From contig CAIURC010000038.1 in NCBI GenBank assembly GCA_903901425.1, forward strand, positions 1 through 64,000: a stretch of 64,000 nucleotides of DNA, written 5' to 3'. Below are positions 46,098-55,088 of this stretch, one piece after another. The stretch's first letter is position 1, and every line of letters starts with the position of its first letter. This stretch comes from an uncultured Spartobacteria bacterium (GTDB lineage: Bacteria; Verrucomicrobiota; Verrucomicrobiia; Chthoniobacterales; Chthoniobacteraceae). The notes beneath the pieces were generated by a model. The model was not told the origin of the DNA. It did not search any database and worked only from the letters and a program-made list of their open reading frames with translations. The position numbers and the translations under genes were made by a program.

Positions 46098-47512
46098 ATG
46101 GGATGCTGAAAACAGGGGTGCTGGACCCGTGTGCCACCACTGCGGGGGAAGGGCGGGGGTGGGCGTCCGAGAAGAGGGCTTGTGTGCTTCTGGTTCTGTT
46201 GGATTTTTTGGCGAGCGGCCTTTCGGTTCTGGCGGCCTTTTGGTTGCTGCCGCACAGTGAACCGGATCAGGCGCTTCTGGTTCTGAGCCCAGTCCTTCTG
46301 ATGGGGAGTTTGTATGTGGTGGGAGGGTACGACGTGCGGACAGACTTCAGGCGTCTGGATTACTTCAGTGAACACCTCATTGCGGTGGCTGGTGCTGGGG
46401 CTGTCCTGACGCTGTCTACGTACTTGGTTTCCAGTTACCATGAGATCGCGAAACCGAGCCGTCTATTTATCCCGGTGTTGGCATTGGTGTTTCTGGGGGT
46501 CACACTGACTGTTCGGCGCCGTATGGGGGCGGTTTGGAGGCGGAATAGAGGGTCCGAATGGATCTTGGTGTTGGGTTCTGGCGAGAGGGCGCAACGGTTC
46601 AAGGAGGATTACGAGAGGGCAGGCTTGGAGTGGCACCTGAGGTTTGCCTCGCCGGCTCTGGGCGTGGAACCGGGGGAGGGAAAAGGGCCGCGGGGCGGGG
46701 AGGGAGATGTGCGGGAAGTGTTGGAGTCCGGAGGTGACGGCTGCAGAATGGTGGTTTTGGCGTGTCGGATGGAGGAACTGGAGCCGGCATTGGTGGAGCG
46801 GTTGGCTGAGTTGCACTGCGGCCAGACGCCGGTGCTGACGGTTCCTGCGTTTTACGAGGAACAGTGGAGGAGGGTGGAAATTGGGGGGGTGGAACCGGAA
46901 TGGCTGTTTGAGTGCGAGTTCCGGTTGGCGCAGGGGGCTCCGTTCAGCCAGTTGAAACGGATTTTTGATATTGTTTTTTCACTGGGCGCACTGGTGGTTC
47001 TGGCGCCCGTCCTCTTGATTCTGGGGATTTTGGTGGCTTTGGACAGCCCGGGCGGGGCGTTGTTCCGGCAGGAGCGGACGGGGCTTAGAGGGCGGCCGTT
47101 CACCGTGTACAAGTTTCGGACAATGGTGGTTGGTGGGGGGGACGTTTACACGCGGCGCGGGGATCCGCGTGTGACGCGGGTGGGCCGTTGGCTGAGGGAG
47201 ACCCGGTTGGACGAGTTGCCGCAGCTCTGGAATGTGCTGCGGGGTGAGATGAGTCTGATCGGGCCGCGCGCGGAGTGGGTACGATGCGTGGAGGATTATG
47301 CGAAGACGATTCCACACTACCACCTGCGGCATCTTGTGCGGCCGGGCATTACCGGCTGGGCCCAGGTCAACTACGGCTACGGAGAGGGCCGGGAGGATGC
47401 GGTGGCGAAATTCCAGTATGACCTCTATTACTTGAGGTATTTCTCACTGAAACTGGATCTGAGTATTTTGGTGAAAACGGTGTACACCATGCTGGCGAGG
47501 CGGGGTAGGTAA
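46094..47512 (+). CDS. Polyprenyl-phosphate sugar phosphotransferase (WcaJ/WbaP family)
   Basis: This 472-residue enzyme likely starts a lipid-linked repeat unit by moving a sugar-1-phosphate to undecaprenyl phosphate. The N-terminal half has about four membrane segments and a Rossmann-like region, as in WcaJ/WbaP. The catalytic bacterial sugar-transferase domain begins at about residue 280: KRIFDIVFSLGAL, FTVYKFRTM, RLDELPQLWNVLRGEMSLIGPR (in part), and PGITGWAQVNYGYG. These motifs are intact. The ATG overlaps the upstream stop. It is the strongest evidence that the operon makes a lipid-linked polymer. Confidence 0.92.
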   Translation: MNGMLKTGVLDPCATTAGEGRGWASEKRACVLLVLLDFLASGLSVLAAFWLLPHSEPDQALLVLSPVLLMGSLYVVGGYDVRTDFRRLDYFSEHLIAVAGAGAVLTLSTYLVSSYHEIAKPSRLFIPVLALVFLGVTLTVRRRMGAVWRRNRGSEWILVLGSGERAQRFKEDYERAGLEWHLRFASPALGVEPGEGKGPRGGEGDVREVLESGGDGCRMVVLACRMEELEPALVERLAELHCGQTPVLTVPAFYEEQWRRVEIGGVEPEWLFECEFRLAQGAPFSQLKRIFDIVFSLGALVVLAPVLLILGILVALDSPGGALFRQERTGLRGRPFTVYKFRTMVVGGGDVYTRRGDPRVTRVGRWLRETRLDELPQLWNVLRGEMSLIGPRAEWVRCVEDYAKTIPHYHLRHLVRPGITGWAQVNYGYGEGREDAVAKFQYDLYYLRYFSLKLDLSILVKTVYTMLARRGR

Positions 47513-47597
47513 TTGGAGGCGGTTGAACTTATCGCTGGACCTGCCGCGTTCGTGAGGTTTGAGGTTGGGGGTGATCAAGTCGGAAAAAGCCGGGGGA

Positions 47598-49901
47598 ATG
47601 GAGAGAAGGATCCTGATCCTGACGGGGAACCATTTGTGTAACAACCCCCGGGTGTTAAAGGAGGCCCAATTGCTGGCTGAGGCCGGAGCGGAGGTGGTCG
47701 TGCTTGGGGGGTGGACGGACCCCGTGCTGGCTGAAAGGGACCGGCGGTTGCTGCTGGGAAAACCGTGGCGATACGTGCCCGTGGTGGACTGGACCCGTGA
47801 GGATTTTTCGGGTCGGTTGGCCCGCTGTTGGGGCCGGGTGCGCCGCCGGTTGGGGGTATGTTTGTACCGGTGGTTTGGGATTCCGAGCGGTTGGCAACTT
47901 GGATACGCGGGGCCTGAGCTTTTGGAGTCAGGAAGGAAAATGGGGGCCGTGCTGGTGATTGCGCATTCCGAGCAGAGCCTCTGGGCGGCCCGGAAACTGG
48001 CCGGTCCGGCCGGGAAGCGGGTGGTGGTAGGGGTGGATTTTGAGGACTGGTTTTCCGAGGATCTCTCCGTGGATGCCCGTCGGGAGCGGCCGGTGGGGAT
48101 GCTGTGGCGGTTGGAGCACTGGGCAATGGAACACGCGGTGTACTGCACCTGCCCTTCGGAGGCCATGGCAGAGGCCATGGCACGGAAGGCCGGAGGCAGG
48201 CGTCCTTCGGTCGTTTACAACGCTTTTCCGTGGGGGGATCGAAGCCGGATTGGCGAAAAGTTCCAGGATCGGGTGGATTTTTCGCGGGTGTCGGTTCACT
48301 GGTTTTCGCAGACTCTGGGTCCGGGTCGGGGGCTGGAGGATTTGTTCGAGGCAATACCGCTGGTGGAACACGACATGGAGGTGCATCTCAGGGGCGTGGA
48401 GAGCCCCGGGGCGCGCGATTGGATTGCGCAGCGGGTGCCAAAAAATAGCCGGGTGCAGGTGTTTGTGCACGCCGCGGTGGAGCCCGGCGAGTTGCTGGAC
48501 CGGATCTCGGAGCACGACATCGGGTTGGCGAGCGAGTGCCGGGAACCTGCCAGCCGGGATCTGACGGTGACGAACAAGATTTTGCACTATCTCCTCGGCG
48601 GACTGGCGGTGGTTGCCAGTGACACCTCCGGCCAGAAGGAGGTGGCGGAAAAGGCAGCGGGTGCGGTGCGATTGTACAGGGCCGGGGACCCACATTCGCT
48701 CGCGGCTGTCTTGAATGAGTTGGCGTCTTCCATCGAAGGACTGGAGGAGGTGCGCAAGGCGTCCGTGCGCGCCGCCCACGCGTTTTTCTGCTGGGAGCGG
48801 GTTTCGCAAGTGCTGCTGGACCAGGTGGCCAAGGCGTTGAATGAGGCCCGTATCCGGCGCGGGGAACCGGCGCCCGGGTTGCCTGCCTCGGATCCGAAAT
48901 CGGGCCAGGAGCAGGGTGCCGCCTATGACTTGGAGCCCTCGATGGAGGTCTCAGTGGAAGTGTCGGATCCGGTCGGGAGCGCAGGCGCTGGGAACCAAGC
49001 CGGGAACAAAACGGAGGCGAAGGTTGTGGAGGCTGCGTTTGAGGAAATGCTCGAAGCCGAGTTAAAAAGCTCCGGTCCCCCAAGGGAGTCGGGTTTTGGG
49101 GATGGGGAGGACGAGAAAGCGCCTGCGGAGGAGGAGCAACTCGGGTGCGATCTGCCCGGGTGGGGGGCGCGCGTTTGGAGGCGGATGGTTTATCCGGGTT
49201 TGAACCTCCATGTCCGGGTGTGCGGCGGGCTGAGCCGGTACTGGAAACGGGGTCGGCGAAGAGTGCTGGATGCGAGTGGAGGCGGTGGGTATTTTGGCTG
49301 GATCAGCCAACGGACGGGGGCTGAAGTGGTATCTCTGCGGTACTCCATGCGCGACTTGGAGGTGGAACGCCGTTTTTACGGGGGAACCTTGGGGATTTCG
49401 GAGAAGCGGATGCGGTTTGAGCGGCTGTCCCCGGAGGGTTTAGAGGAGGAGGGTCGCGTTTTTGACGAGGTGATCTGTTTTTTTGGCTTGGAGCGGTGTG
49501 CCCGGGATCGGGAAGTGATGGAGGGCTTTTACCGGGTCCTGAAGCCGGGTGGTTTGCTGCATGTGTGTGTGGCCAATCGCGCGCATCCCAAGCACCGGGA
49601 GGAGAACGATTCGGGGCTGTGGCCGCTGGGTTCGGAACGGTGTCGGCCCGGGTACCTGGAGCCTGAACTGCGGCGGTTGGTCAGTACGGCCGGGTTCAAT
49701 CTCGAGTTTCTGGAGGGGGTCGGTTCACCGTGGGTGGATCGCTGGGCAGGTGTCGTGGCATGGACGGGCCGCTGGTTTGGGGGACTGGCTGCTTGGGGAA
49801 CGCTTTTTGTGGCGCGTGGCATGGCGGCTTGGAGTGGGCGGAACCCATTGCGGCCCTATGCGTACTATGCCAAGGCGGCAAAACCGGCGATCCGCGGTTG
49901 A
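47598..49901 (+). CDS. Fused GT4 glycosyltransferase and SAM-dependent methyltransferase
   Basis: This 767-residue protein has two parts. Residues about 1-410 look like a GT4/GT-B transferase (LTGNHLCNNPRVLKEAQLL, SVHWFSQTLGPGRGLEDLFEA). A linker of about 90 acidic, Gly/Pro-rich residues follows. The last 250 residues fit a class I methyltransferase: RVLDASGGGGYFGW (about 555) is an altered motif I, and GFYRVLKPGGLLHV is motif III. It should add a sugar and methylate it or its neighbour. The ATG at 47598 is preferred; a GTG at 47571 and a TTG at 47559 are possible. Confidence 0.8.
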   Translation: MERRILILTGNHLCNNPRVLKEAQLLAEAGAEVVVLGGWTDPVLAERDRRLLLGKPWRYVPVVDWTREDFSGRLARCWGRVRRRLGVCLYRWFGIPSGWQLGYAGPELLESGRKMGAVLVIAHSEQSLWAARKLAGPAGKRVVVGVDFEDWFSEDLSVDARRERPVGMLWRLEHWAMEHAVYCTCPSEAMAEAMARKAGGRRPSVVYNAFPWGDRSRIGEKFQDRVDFSRVSVHWFSQTLGPGRGLEDLFEAIPLVEHDMEVHLRGVESPGARDWIAQRVPKNSRVQVFVHAAVEPGELLDRISEHDIGLASECREPASRDLTVTNKILHYLLGGLAVVASDTSGQKEVAEKAAGAVRLYRAGDPHSLAAVLNELASSIEGLEEVRKASVRAAHAFFCWERVSQVLLDQVAKALNEARIRRGEPAPGLPASDPKSGQEQGAAYDLEPSMEVSVEVSDPVGSAGAGNQAGNKTEAKVVEAAFEEMLEAELKSSGPPRESGFGDGEDEKAPAEEEQLGCDLPGWGARVWRRMVYPGLNLHVRVCGGLSRYWKRGRRRVLDASGGGGYFGWISQRTGAEVVSLRYSMRDLEVERRFYGGTLGISEKRMRFERLSPEGLEEEGRVFDEVICFFGLERCARDREVMEGFYRVLKPGGLLHVCVANRAHPKHREENDSGLWPLGSERCRPGYLEPELRRLVSTAGFNLEFLEGVGSPWVDRWAGVVAWTGRWFGGLAAWGTLFVARGMAAWSGRNPLRPYAYYAKAAKPAIRG

Positions 49902-49922
49902 AACAATTGGGGGAAAACAACC

Positions 49923-51260
49923 GTGGAAAAGTTGGGGAAAAATGTGGAGGGGCGTGAGATTCCCATGGGGGTCCGCAGGGTCTTGCTTGTAACGGCTTCT
50001 TTTGTGCCGGTGTTCCTGGCGGACATGCAGCGTGCGAGGATGCTGGCTGCAAGTTTGCCCGGGGTCGGGTGTGAAGTGGAGGTCTTGACGGTCTCGCGCG
50101 GGTTTTACCCGGAGGAGGCGATGGATCCAGATGGGGCGAGATTGGAGGTGTATGGAGTGCAGGTGCACGAGGTGGAACCGGAATGGGAGCGGGGATTTCG
50201 TCTGTTGGGGGTGGGATCCGTGGGATGGCGGGCGTTCTGGCCTGTCTACCGCGAGGGAATCCGCCTTCTGGAGTCGGGCCGTTTCGATTTGGTTTATATT
50301 TCAACGGCGCAGTTTGCGTTTTTCTGTCTGGGCAGGCTGTGGAATGAGCGCACAGGGATTCCGTACGTGCTGGATGTGCATGACCCGTGGGTCAAGCCGC
50401 GTGGGGCTCAGGTCAACACCCGGCACCGCTGGAAGCACGCGGTGCAGATGATTCTGGCCGGGCCTCTGGAGGCGTACGCATTTCGTCGGGCAGCGGGCGT
50501 GGTGGCCGTTTCACCGGAGTATCTGGACCGCTTAAAGCGGCGCCTTGGCGGGATGCGGTGTTTTGAGGCAGGCCGTGCCCGGGTGATTCCCTTCGGCGTG
50601 CTTCCATCCGATGTGGAGCTTGGCCGGGAACTGGCGTCGCAGCGGGGATCGCAGTGGGGTTCGAAAGGGGCTGTGGTGGTGTACACGGGAGCCGGGGGTG
50701 GGATCATGGCGTTGGCGTTCGAGAGGATCTGCCGTGCATGGGCGGAACTCAGGCGGCATACTTCGGATTGCAATGTGGCGCTGAAGCTGTACGGGACCCA
50801 GGGAGGTTGGCGGGAGGGGGATCCGAAACTTCTTGAAGAGATCGCGGTCCGGCATGGGCTGGGGGACCTTGTGGCCGAGTACCCGCGTCGGATTGGATAC
50901 GTGAAGACTCTGGAACTGGTGGCTGCGGCGGATGGGTTGATGGTTTTTGGGGTGGAGGATCCCGGGTATATGCCGTCCAAACTTTTCCCGTACGGATGGA
51001 CAGGGAAACCGCTGCTGGCCTGCCTGCATGCGGACTCGGAGGCGGCGGAGTGTTTCCGGCGCTGGCCGGATCTGGGGCAGTTGCTGACATTTCCCGGGGA
51101 CGGAGAGGGGGATGTTGAGAGGGTTCGGGAGTTTTTTGGGCGGGTGCACTCTGGGCGGAGGGAGGAAAGAAGCTGGATTTTGGAGGAGCACGGTTCTGAG
51201 GCGATGGCGCGGGCGCATCGGGAGTTGTTTGAGGAGTGTGTGCGGGGGGGGGCGGGATGA
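49923..51260 (+). CDS. Glycosyltransferase, GT-B fold
   Basis: This 445-residue protein begins with VRRVLLVTASFVPVFLADMQRARMLA, a nucleotide-sugar transferase N-terminus. A donor-side Rossmann domain follows with DVHDPWVKP and a late region of EDPGYMPSKLFPYGWTGKPLLACL, the equivalent of the EX7E motif. A GTG (49923) and an ATG (49965) are possible starts. The stop overlaps the next gene (ATGA). The sugar is not predictable. Confidence 0.78.
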   Translation: MEKLGKNVEGREIPMGVRRVLLVTASFVPVFLADMQRARMLAASLPGVGCEVEVLTVSRGFYPEEAMDPDGARLEVYGVQVHEVEPEWERGFRLLGVGSVGWRAFWPVYREGIRLLESGRFDLVYISTAQFAFFCLGRLWNERTGIPYVLDVHDPWVKPRGAQVNTRHRWKHAVQMILAGPLEAYAFRRAAGVVAVSPEYLDRLKRRLGGMRCFEAGRARVIPFGVLPSDVELGRELASQRGSQWGSKGAVVVYTGAGGGIMALAFERICRAWAELRRHTSDCNVALKLYGTQGGWREGDPKLLEEIAVRHGLGDLVAEYPRRIGYVKTLELVAAADGLMVFGVEDPGYMPSKLFPYGWTGKPLLACLHADSEAAECFRRWPDLGQLLTFPGDGEGDVERVREFFGRVHSGRREERSWILEEHGSEAMARAHRELFEECVRGGAG

Positions 51261-52474
51261 GTGTTTTGTTTGGGCATCCGACGGGAAACCCGAATTCGCA
51301 CCATGCGGCTTTGGCTTACTGGGAAGCGGGAGGGTTGGAGGCCTTCTGCGTCCCATGGGTACCGAGGCGTTGGGAGCTTGATTTTTTGAAGCGGGTGCCT
51401 GGGCTGCGTGGAGTTACAGAGCGGTTGGAACGCCGGAGTTCTCCGGAGTTGTTGGAGTTGCCGCTGGTGGAGGGGCGTCTTGGGGAATGGTGGCGGATGT
51501 CGAGGCGGTTGGCGGGGGTGGGGGCGGCTGGGGTTGCTGAGGAGGCGAATCTTTGGCTGATGAAAACGCTGCGCCGGGAATGTGCCCGGAGCGAAGTCCA
51601 TGCGGTGCACTCCTATGAGGACTGCGCGCTTCTGGCATTTGAGGAGGCGCGCAAACTGGGGAAGGCCTGCATTTATGAGTTGCCGATCGCGTTCCATCGC
51701 GAGTGGGAGGAGCGGCGGTTACGTTTGGAGCGGAGGTTTTCGGATTGGCTGGATGCATCTTCTGTTGGGAGCCAGAGAAGTGGTGCGTCTTCCGAGCAAA
51801 AGGATTTGGAGCTTGAGCATGCGGATCTGGTGCTTGCGCCGAGCGGTTTTGTGCGCAAGAGCGTGGAGCGCTTTTCAGATCGGGAAGTGGCGGTGGTGCC
51901 TTACGGGGTGGATCTTGATTTCTGGAGTTGTGGGGAACCGCGTTTGGATGAGGAGACCGGCCCGTTGCGGTTTGTTTACGCGGGCCACGCCTCAGTTCGG
52001 AAGGGGGTGCCGTTGATGCTTGAAGCGTGGCGGTTGGCGGATTTGAAGCGGGCCGAATTGGAGATGGTGGGGCCTTGGCAGTTGAACCAGCGAACGCGGA
52101 GAGATCTCCCCTCCAGTGTGGTTTGGACGGGGCCGGTTTCCCGTTCGGCCTTGAGGGAACGGTTCAGGAATGCGGACGTCTTTGTGTTTCCATCTTGTTT
52201 TGAGGGGTTCGGTTTGGTGATTTTGGAAGCGATGGCATCGGGTTTGCCTGTGATTGCAACTGATGCGACGGCTGCCCCCGAGATTGTGGATCCAGACTGC
52301 GGTTTGGTGATTCCGAGCGAAAGCGTGGATGCTTTGGTTGCTGCATTTCAGTGGGTTGCTGAACGGCGCGGTTCGCTGCGTGCGATGGGCACTGCGGCGC
52401 GGGTGCGGGCCTCGCAATTTGGCTGGGACCGTTACAGGGAGGCGTTGACGGATGCCGTCACGCGGCTGGGATGA
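51257..52474 (+). CDS. Glycosyltransferase family 4
   Basis: This 405-residue GT-B enzyme has the acceptor-side start GHPTGNPNSHHAALAYWEAG, a donor-binding region RFVYAGHASVRKGVPLMLEA and the EX7E-type motif PSCFEGFGLVILEAMASGLPV. These are strong GT4 features. It overlaps both neighbours by 4 bp (ATGA). Confidence 0.9.
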   Translation: MSVLFGHPTGNPNSHHAALAYWEAGGLEAFCVPWVPRRWELDFLKRVPGLRGVTERLERRSSPELLELPLVEGRLGEWWRMSRRLAGVGAAGVAEEANLWLMKTLRRECARSEVHAVHSYEDCALLAFEEARKLGKACIYELPIAFHREWEERRLRLERRFSDWLDASSVGSQRSGASSEQKDLELEHADLVLAPSGFVRKSVERFSDREVAVVPYGVDLDFWSCGEPRLDEETGPLRFVYAGHASVRKGVPLMLEAWRLADLKRAELEMVGPWQLNQRTRRDLPSSVVWTGPVSRSALRERFRNADVFVFPSCFEGFGLVILEAMASGLPVIATDATAAPEIVDPDCGLVIPSESVDALVAAFQWVAERRGSLRAMGTAARVRASQFGWDRYREALTDAVTRLG

Positions 52475-53646
52475 GCCGGGTTTTTCGGATTGCGGTGGTG
52501 GTGTCGCACCCGGTGCAGTACTATGTGCCGCTCTACCGGCGTCTGGCAATGAGGCCGGATATTGAATTGCGGGTGTTTTACACATGGCACTCCGGGGCGG
52601 GGCCGGTGCGGGACGCCGGTTTTGGCCGGGACGTGGAATGGGACATCCCGTTGCGGACAGGTTACAACTGGGAGTTGGTGGAGAACGTGGCGCGGGATCC
52701 TGGAACGCATCATTTCTTTGGCCTGATCAATCCTGAGTTGGTGCGGCAGGTGCTCTTGTGGGGGCCGGACATGGTGCATTTGACGGGGTACAACTTCTGG
52801 TCGCATTTGACGGGGATGATCGGATTCACGCGTGCGGGCGTCCCTCTTTTGTTCCGTGGGGACTCGCATTTGCTGGATGAGGAGCCGAAGTGGCGGCAGA
52901 TGCTAAAGCGGGCGGTGCTCGGAGCCGTGTACGGGTTGCCCTCGGTTTTTTTGAGTGTGGGGAAGGCAAACCGGGAGTACTGGCGGAAGTTTGGGGTGCC
53001 AGAGGATCGGATTTGTTTCTGCCCGCATAGTGTGGAGGTGGAGAGGTTTTTGGAGCCAGACGCGATTTATGAGCGTGATGCGAGGCAGTGGCGGAGGCAG
53101 TTGGGGATTTCCGAGGACGATTTGGTTTTGCTGTTCGCGGGAAAGTTGATGGCCAGGAAAAGACCGTTGGAACTGATGCGGGCAGTGCGCGATTTGGAGG
53201 GGGTGGTTCTGGTCATGGTCGGGGAGGGAGAACTTGAGGCCACGGTCCGAGCTGAAATGGAGAATTGTCCGGCCCGATACCGGTGGTTGCCGTTTCAGAA
53301 TCAGAGCCGGATGCCGGTGGTCTACCGGTTGGGGGATGTGATGGTTTTGCCCAGTTCTCACGGGGAGACCTGGGGGCTTGCAGTCAATGAGGCGCAGGCC
53401 TGTGGACGGCCAGTGCTGGTCAGTGACGCCGTAGGGTGCGCTCAAGACTTGGTGGTGGAAGGCGTAACAGGTGTGGTGTTTGAAAGAGAAAACTGGGTGC
53501 AACTCCGGAGCCGTGTGGAGGAACTGCGGGCGGGGAGATGGGTTTGGGACCGGGCTGAGATTCGGTGGCGTGCAAAATCGTACTCGATCGAGGCCACAGA
53601 AGAGGCTTTGATGGAAGCGGTAAGGAAGGTGAGGCCCCCCGAGTGA
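52471..53646 (+). CDS. Glycosyltransferase family 4
   Basis: This 391-residue GT4 enzyme shows AVVVSHPVQYYVPLYRRLA, a donor-domain start LLFAGKLMARKRPLELMRA and the EX7E-type motif GETWGLAVNEAQACGRPV. The first two thirds resemble GT4 transferases for deoxy sugars or hexoses. It overlaps the upstream gene (ATGA) and the downstream gene (GTGA). Confidence 0.88.
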   Translation: MSRVFRIAVVVSHPVQYYVPLYRRLAMRPDIELRVFYTWHSGAGPVRDAGFGRDVEWDIPLRTGYNWELVENVARDPGTHHFFGLINPELVRQVLLWGPDMVHLTGYNFWSHLTGMIGFTRAGVPLLFRGDSHLLDEEPKWRQMLKRAVLGAVYGLPSVFLSVGKANREYWRKFGVPEDRICFCPHSVEVERFLEPDAIYERDARQWRRQLGISEDDLVLLFAGKLMARKRPLELMRAVRDLEGVVLVMVGEGELEATVRAEMENCPARYRWLPFQNQSRMPVVYRLGDVMVLPSSHGETWGLAVNEAQACGRPVLVSDAVGCAQDLVVEGVTGVVFERENWVQLRSRVEELRAGRWVWDRAEIRWRAKSYSIEATEEALMEAVRKVRPPE

Positions 53647-55088
53647 CACCAAAAAACCTGATCTGGCTGACATTCCCGCTAGTGCTCTGGATGAACCGTT
53701 CGGGGCCGTTCCTGAGGTATTCGCTCTTGGAGATGGCGGTGTGCCTTGGGATTGGGTGGGCGAGTGTGCGGCCTGTGTTGCGCTGGCTTCGTCAGGGCAT
53801 GCAAACGGTCCCCGCGTTTGAGAGCTACAGCCTGATGCATTTCCCGTACTATTTCATGCCGTACATGGCGGGGCGCGCTGAGTTTCTGCTCTACCCGGAG
53901 TCGGTCCGGTTGCGCGTGGGTTGCATGGTTGTGTTATACCTTTTGGTCGCTGACTGGGTCTTTCTGAGGGTTGTGCGGCGGTGGGGTGCGAGACCGGCGG
54001 CTTCTGGGAGTTGGTTTCTGAGGGAGGTCAAAGGGGTGAGAGATGGGCGTGCGCTCTGGTGGGCGTTCTGGTTCTGGTGTGTCATCAGTGTTCTGATGGT
54101 TCTGGGTTGGATGCCCAACGTGGGAGGCGCGGCGAACATGGTCCGTTCGATGCAGTCGGTGTGCGGATCTGCAGGCAGTTTTTTTCTTTCGCTACGGCTG
54201 GGAGCGGGTCAGTTGCGGCCGATGGAGCGTTTGATGTTCAACGTTTTGCTCGTTGTGGGTGTCCTGTCCTCGCTCGGCACGGGGTTTTTAGTCGGGGGCA
54301 CGATGATGATTCTTACCGCGGTATTGGGTTACACGATGGGATCCGGGCGGGTCCCGGTGTGGGCGCTGGCGGGGAGCATCGCTTTTCTGAGTTTCCTGCA
54401 CCAGGGCAAGTCGCAGATGCGCGAGAGGTTTTGGGATGCGGGCAAGAACTACAGTGAGCGGCAGTACAATCCGTTTGAGGTGTACGGTTACTGGATGGGG
54501 GCGTCTTACCGGACACTGACCCAGAGCGTTGTGGATAGCCAGGGGGAGGGCTTTGTGGAGCGTGCTTCGCTTTTGCGGATGTTAATGATTGTGGGTGCGG
54601 AGGCGCCTGAATTCCGGCCGTATCTGAAGGGAAAGACGTACCTCCAGATTCCGCAGTTGTTTGTTCCGCGAGTTTTGTGGCCGCAGAAGCCTCGGGCGAG
54701 TTTGCCGATGGACACGCTGGGGATTTATTTTGGGGTTCACACGCAGGAAAGTGCGGACTCAACGGCGATTGGTTTTGGCCATGTGGCTGAGGCATGGGCG
54801 AATTTTGGGTGGGTGGGAGTGGTTCTGGCTGGCGGTGGATATGCGCTGTTGATGTCAGCGCCTGCGGTGCTGAGTCTGCGTTCGAGGCAGGAGCAGGCGG
54901 GTTACCTCCTGGGGGTGGTGCTGTTGGGGCAGAGTTTGGATTTGGAGAATGCAGTGGGCACGGCATTGACCGCGGTTTTCCAAAAGCTGTTGCTCGCGGC
55001 GGTGGTGGTACATTTCTTTTCCAGACGGGCAGGCATGGAGCCCTCGGTGAAGGCCGGGCCGGAAGCTGCGGGAACCATTTCAGTATGA
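53643..55088 (+). CDS. Polytopic membrane protein, probable repeat-unit polymerase (Wzy-like)
   Basis: This 481-residue protein has about 11-12 hydrophobic segments. A large loop between about residues 250 and 350 carries charged and aromatic residues (ERQYNPFEVYGYWMGASYRTL, with RVLWPQKPRASLPMDTLGIYF after it). This layout fits a Wzy-type polymerase, and such proteins are too diverged to prove by motif. It starts at a GTG that overlaps the upstream stop (GTGA). The second large membrane protein of this locus is the minus-strand one at 41.8-44.1 kb. Confidence 0.7.
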   Translation: MTPKNLIWLTFPLVLWMNRSGPFLRYSLLEMAVCLGIGWASVRPVLRWLRQGMQTVPAFESYSLMHFPYYFMPYMAGRAEFLLYPESVRLRVGCMVVLYLLVADWVFLRVVRRWGARPAASGSWFLREVKGVRDGRALWWAFWFWCVISVLMVLGWMPNVGGAANMVRSMQSVCGSAGSFFLSLRLGAGQLRPMERLMFNVLLVVGVLSSLGTGFLVGGTMMILTAVLGYTMGSGRVPVWALAGSIAFLSFLHQGKSQMRERFWDAGKNYSERQYNPFEVYGYWMGASYRTLTQSVVDSQGEGFVERASLLRMLMIVGAEAPEFRPYLKGKTYLQIPQLFVPRVLWPQKPRASLPMDTLGIYFGVHTQESADSTAIGFGHVAEAWANFGWVGVVLAGGGYALLMSAPAVLSLRSRQEQAGYLLGVVLLGQSLDLENAVGTALTAVFQKLLLAAVVVHFFSRRAGMEPSVKAGPEAAGTISV

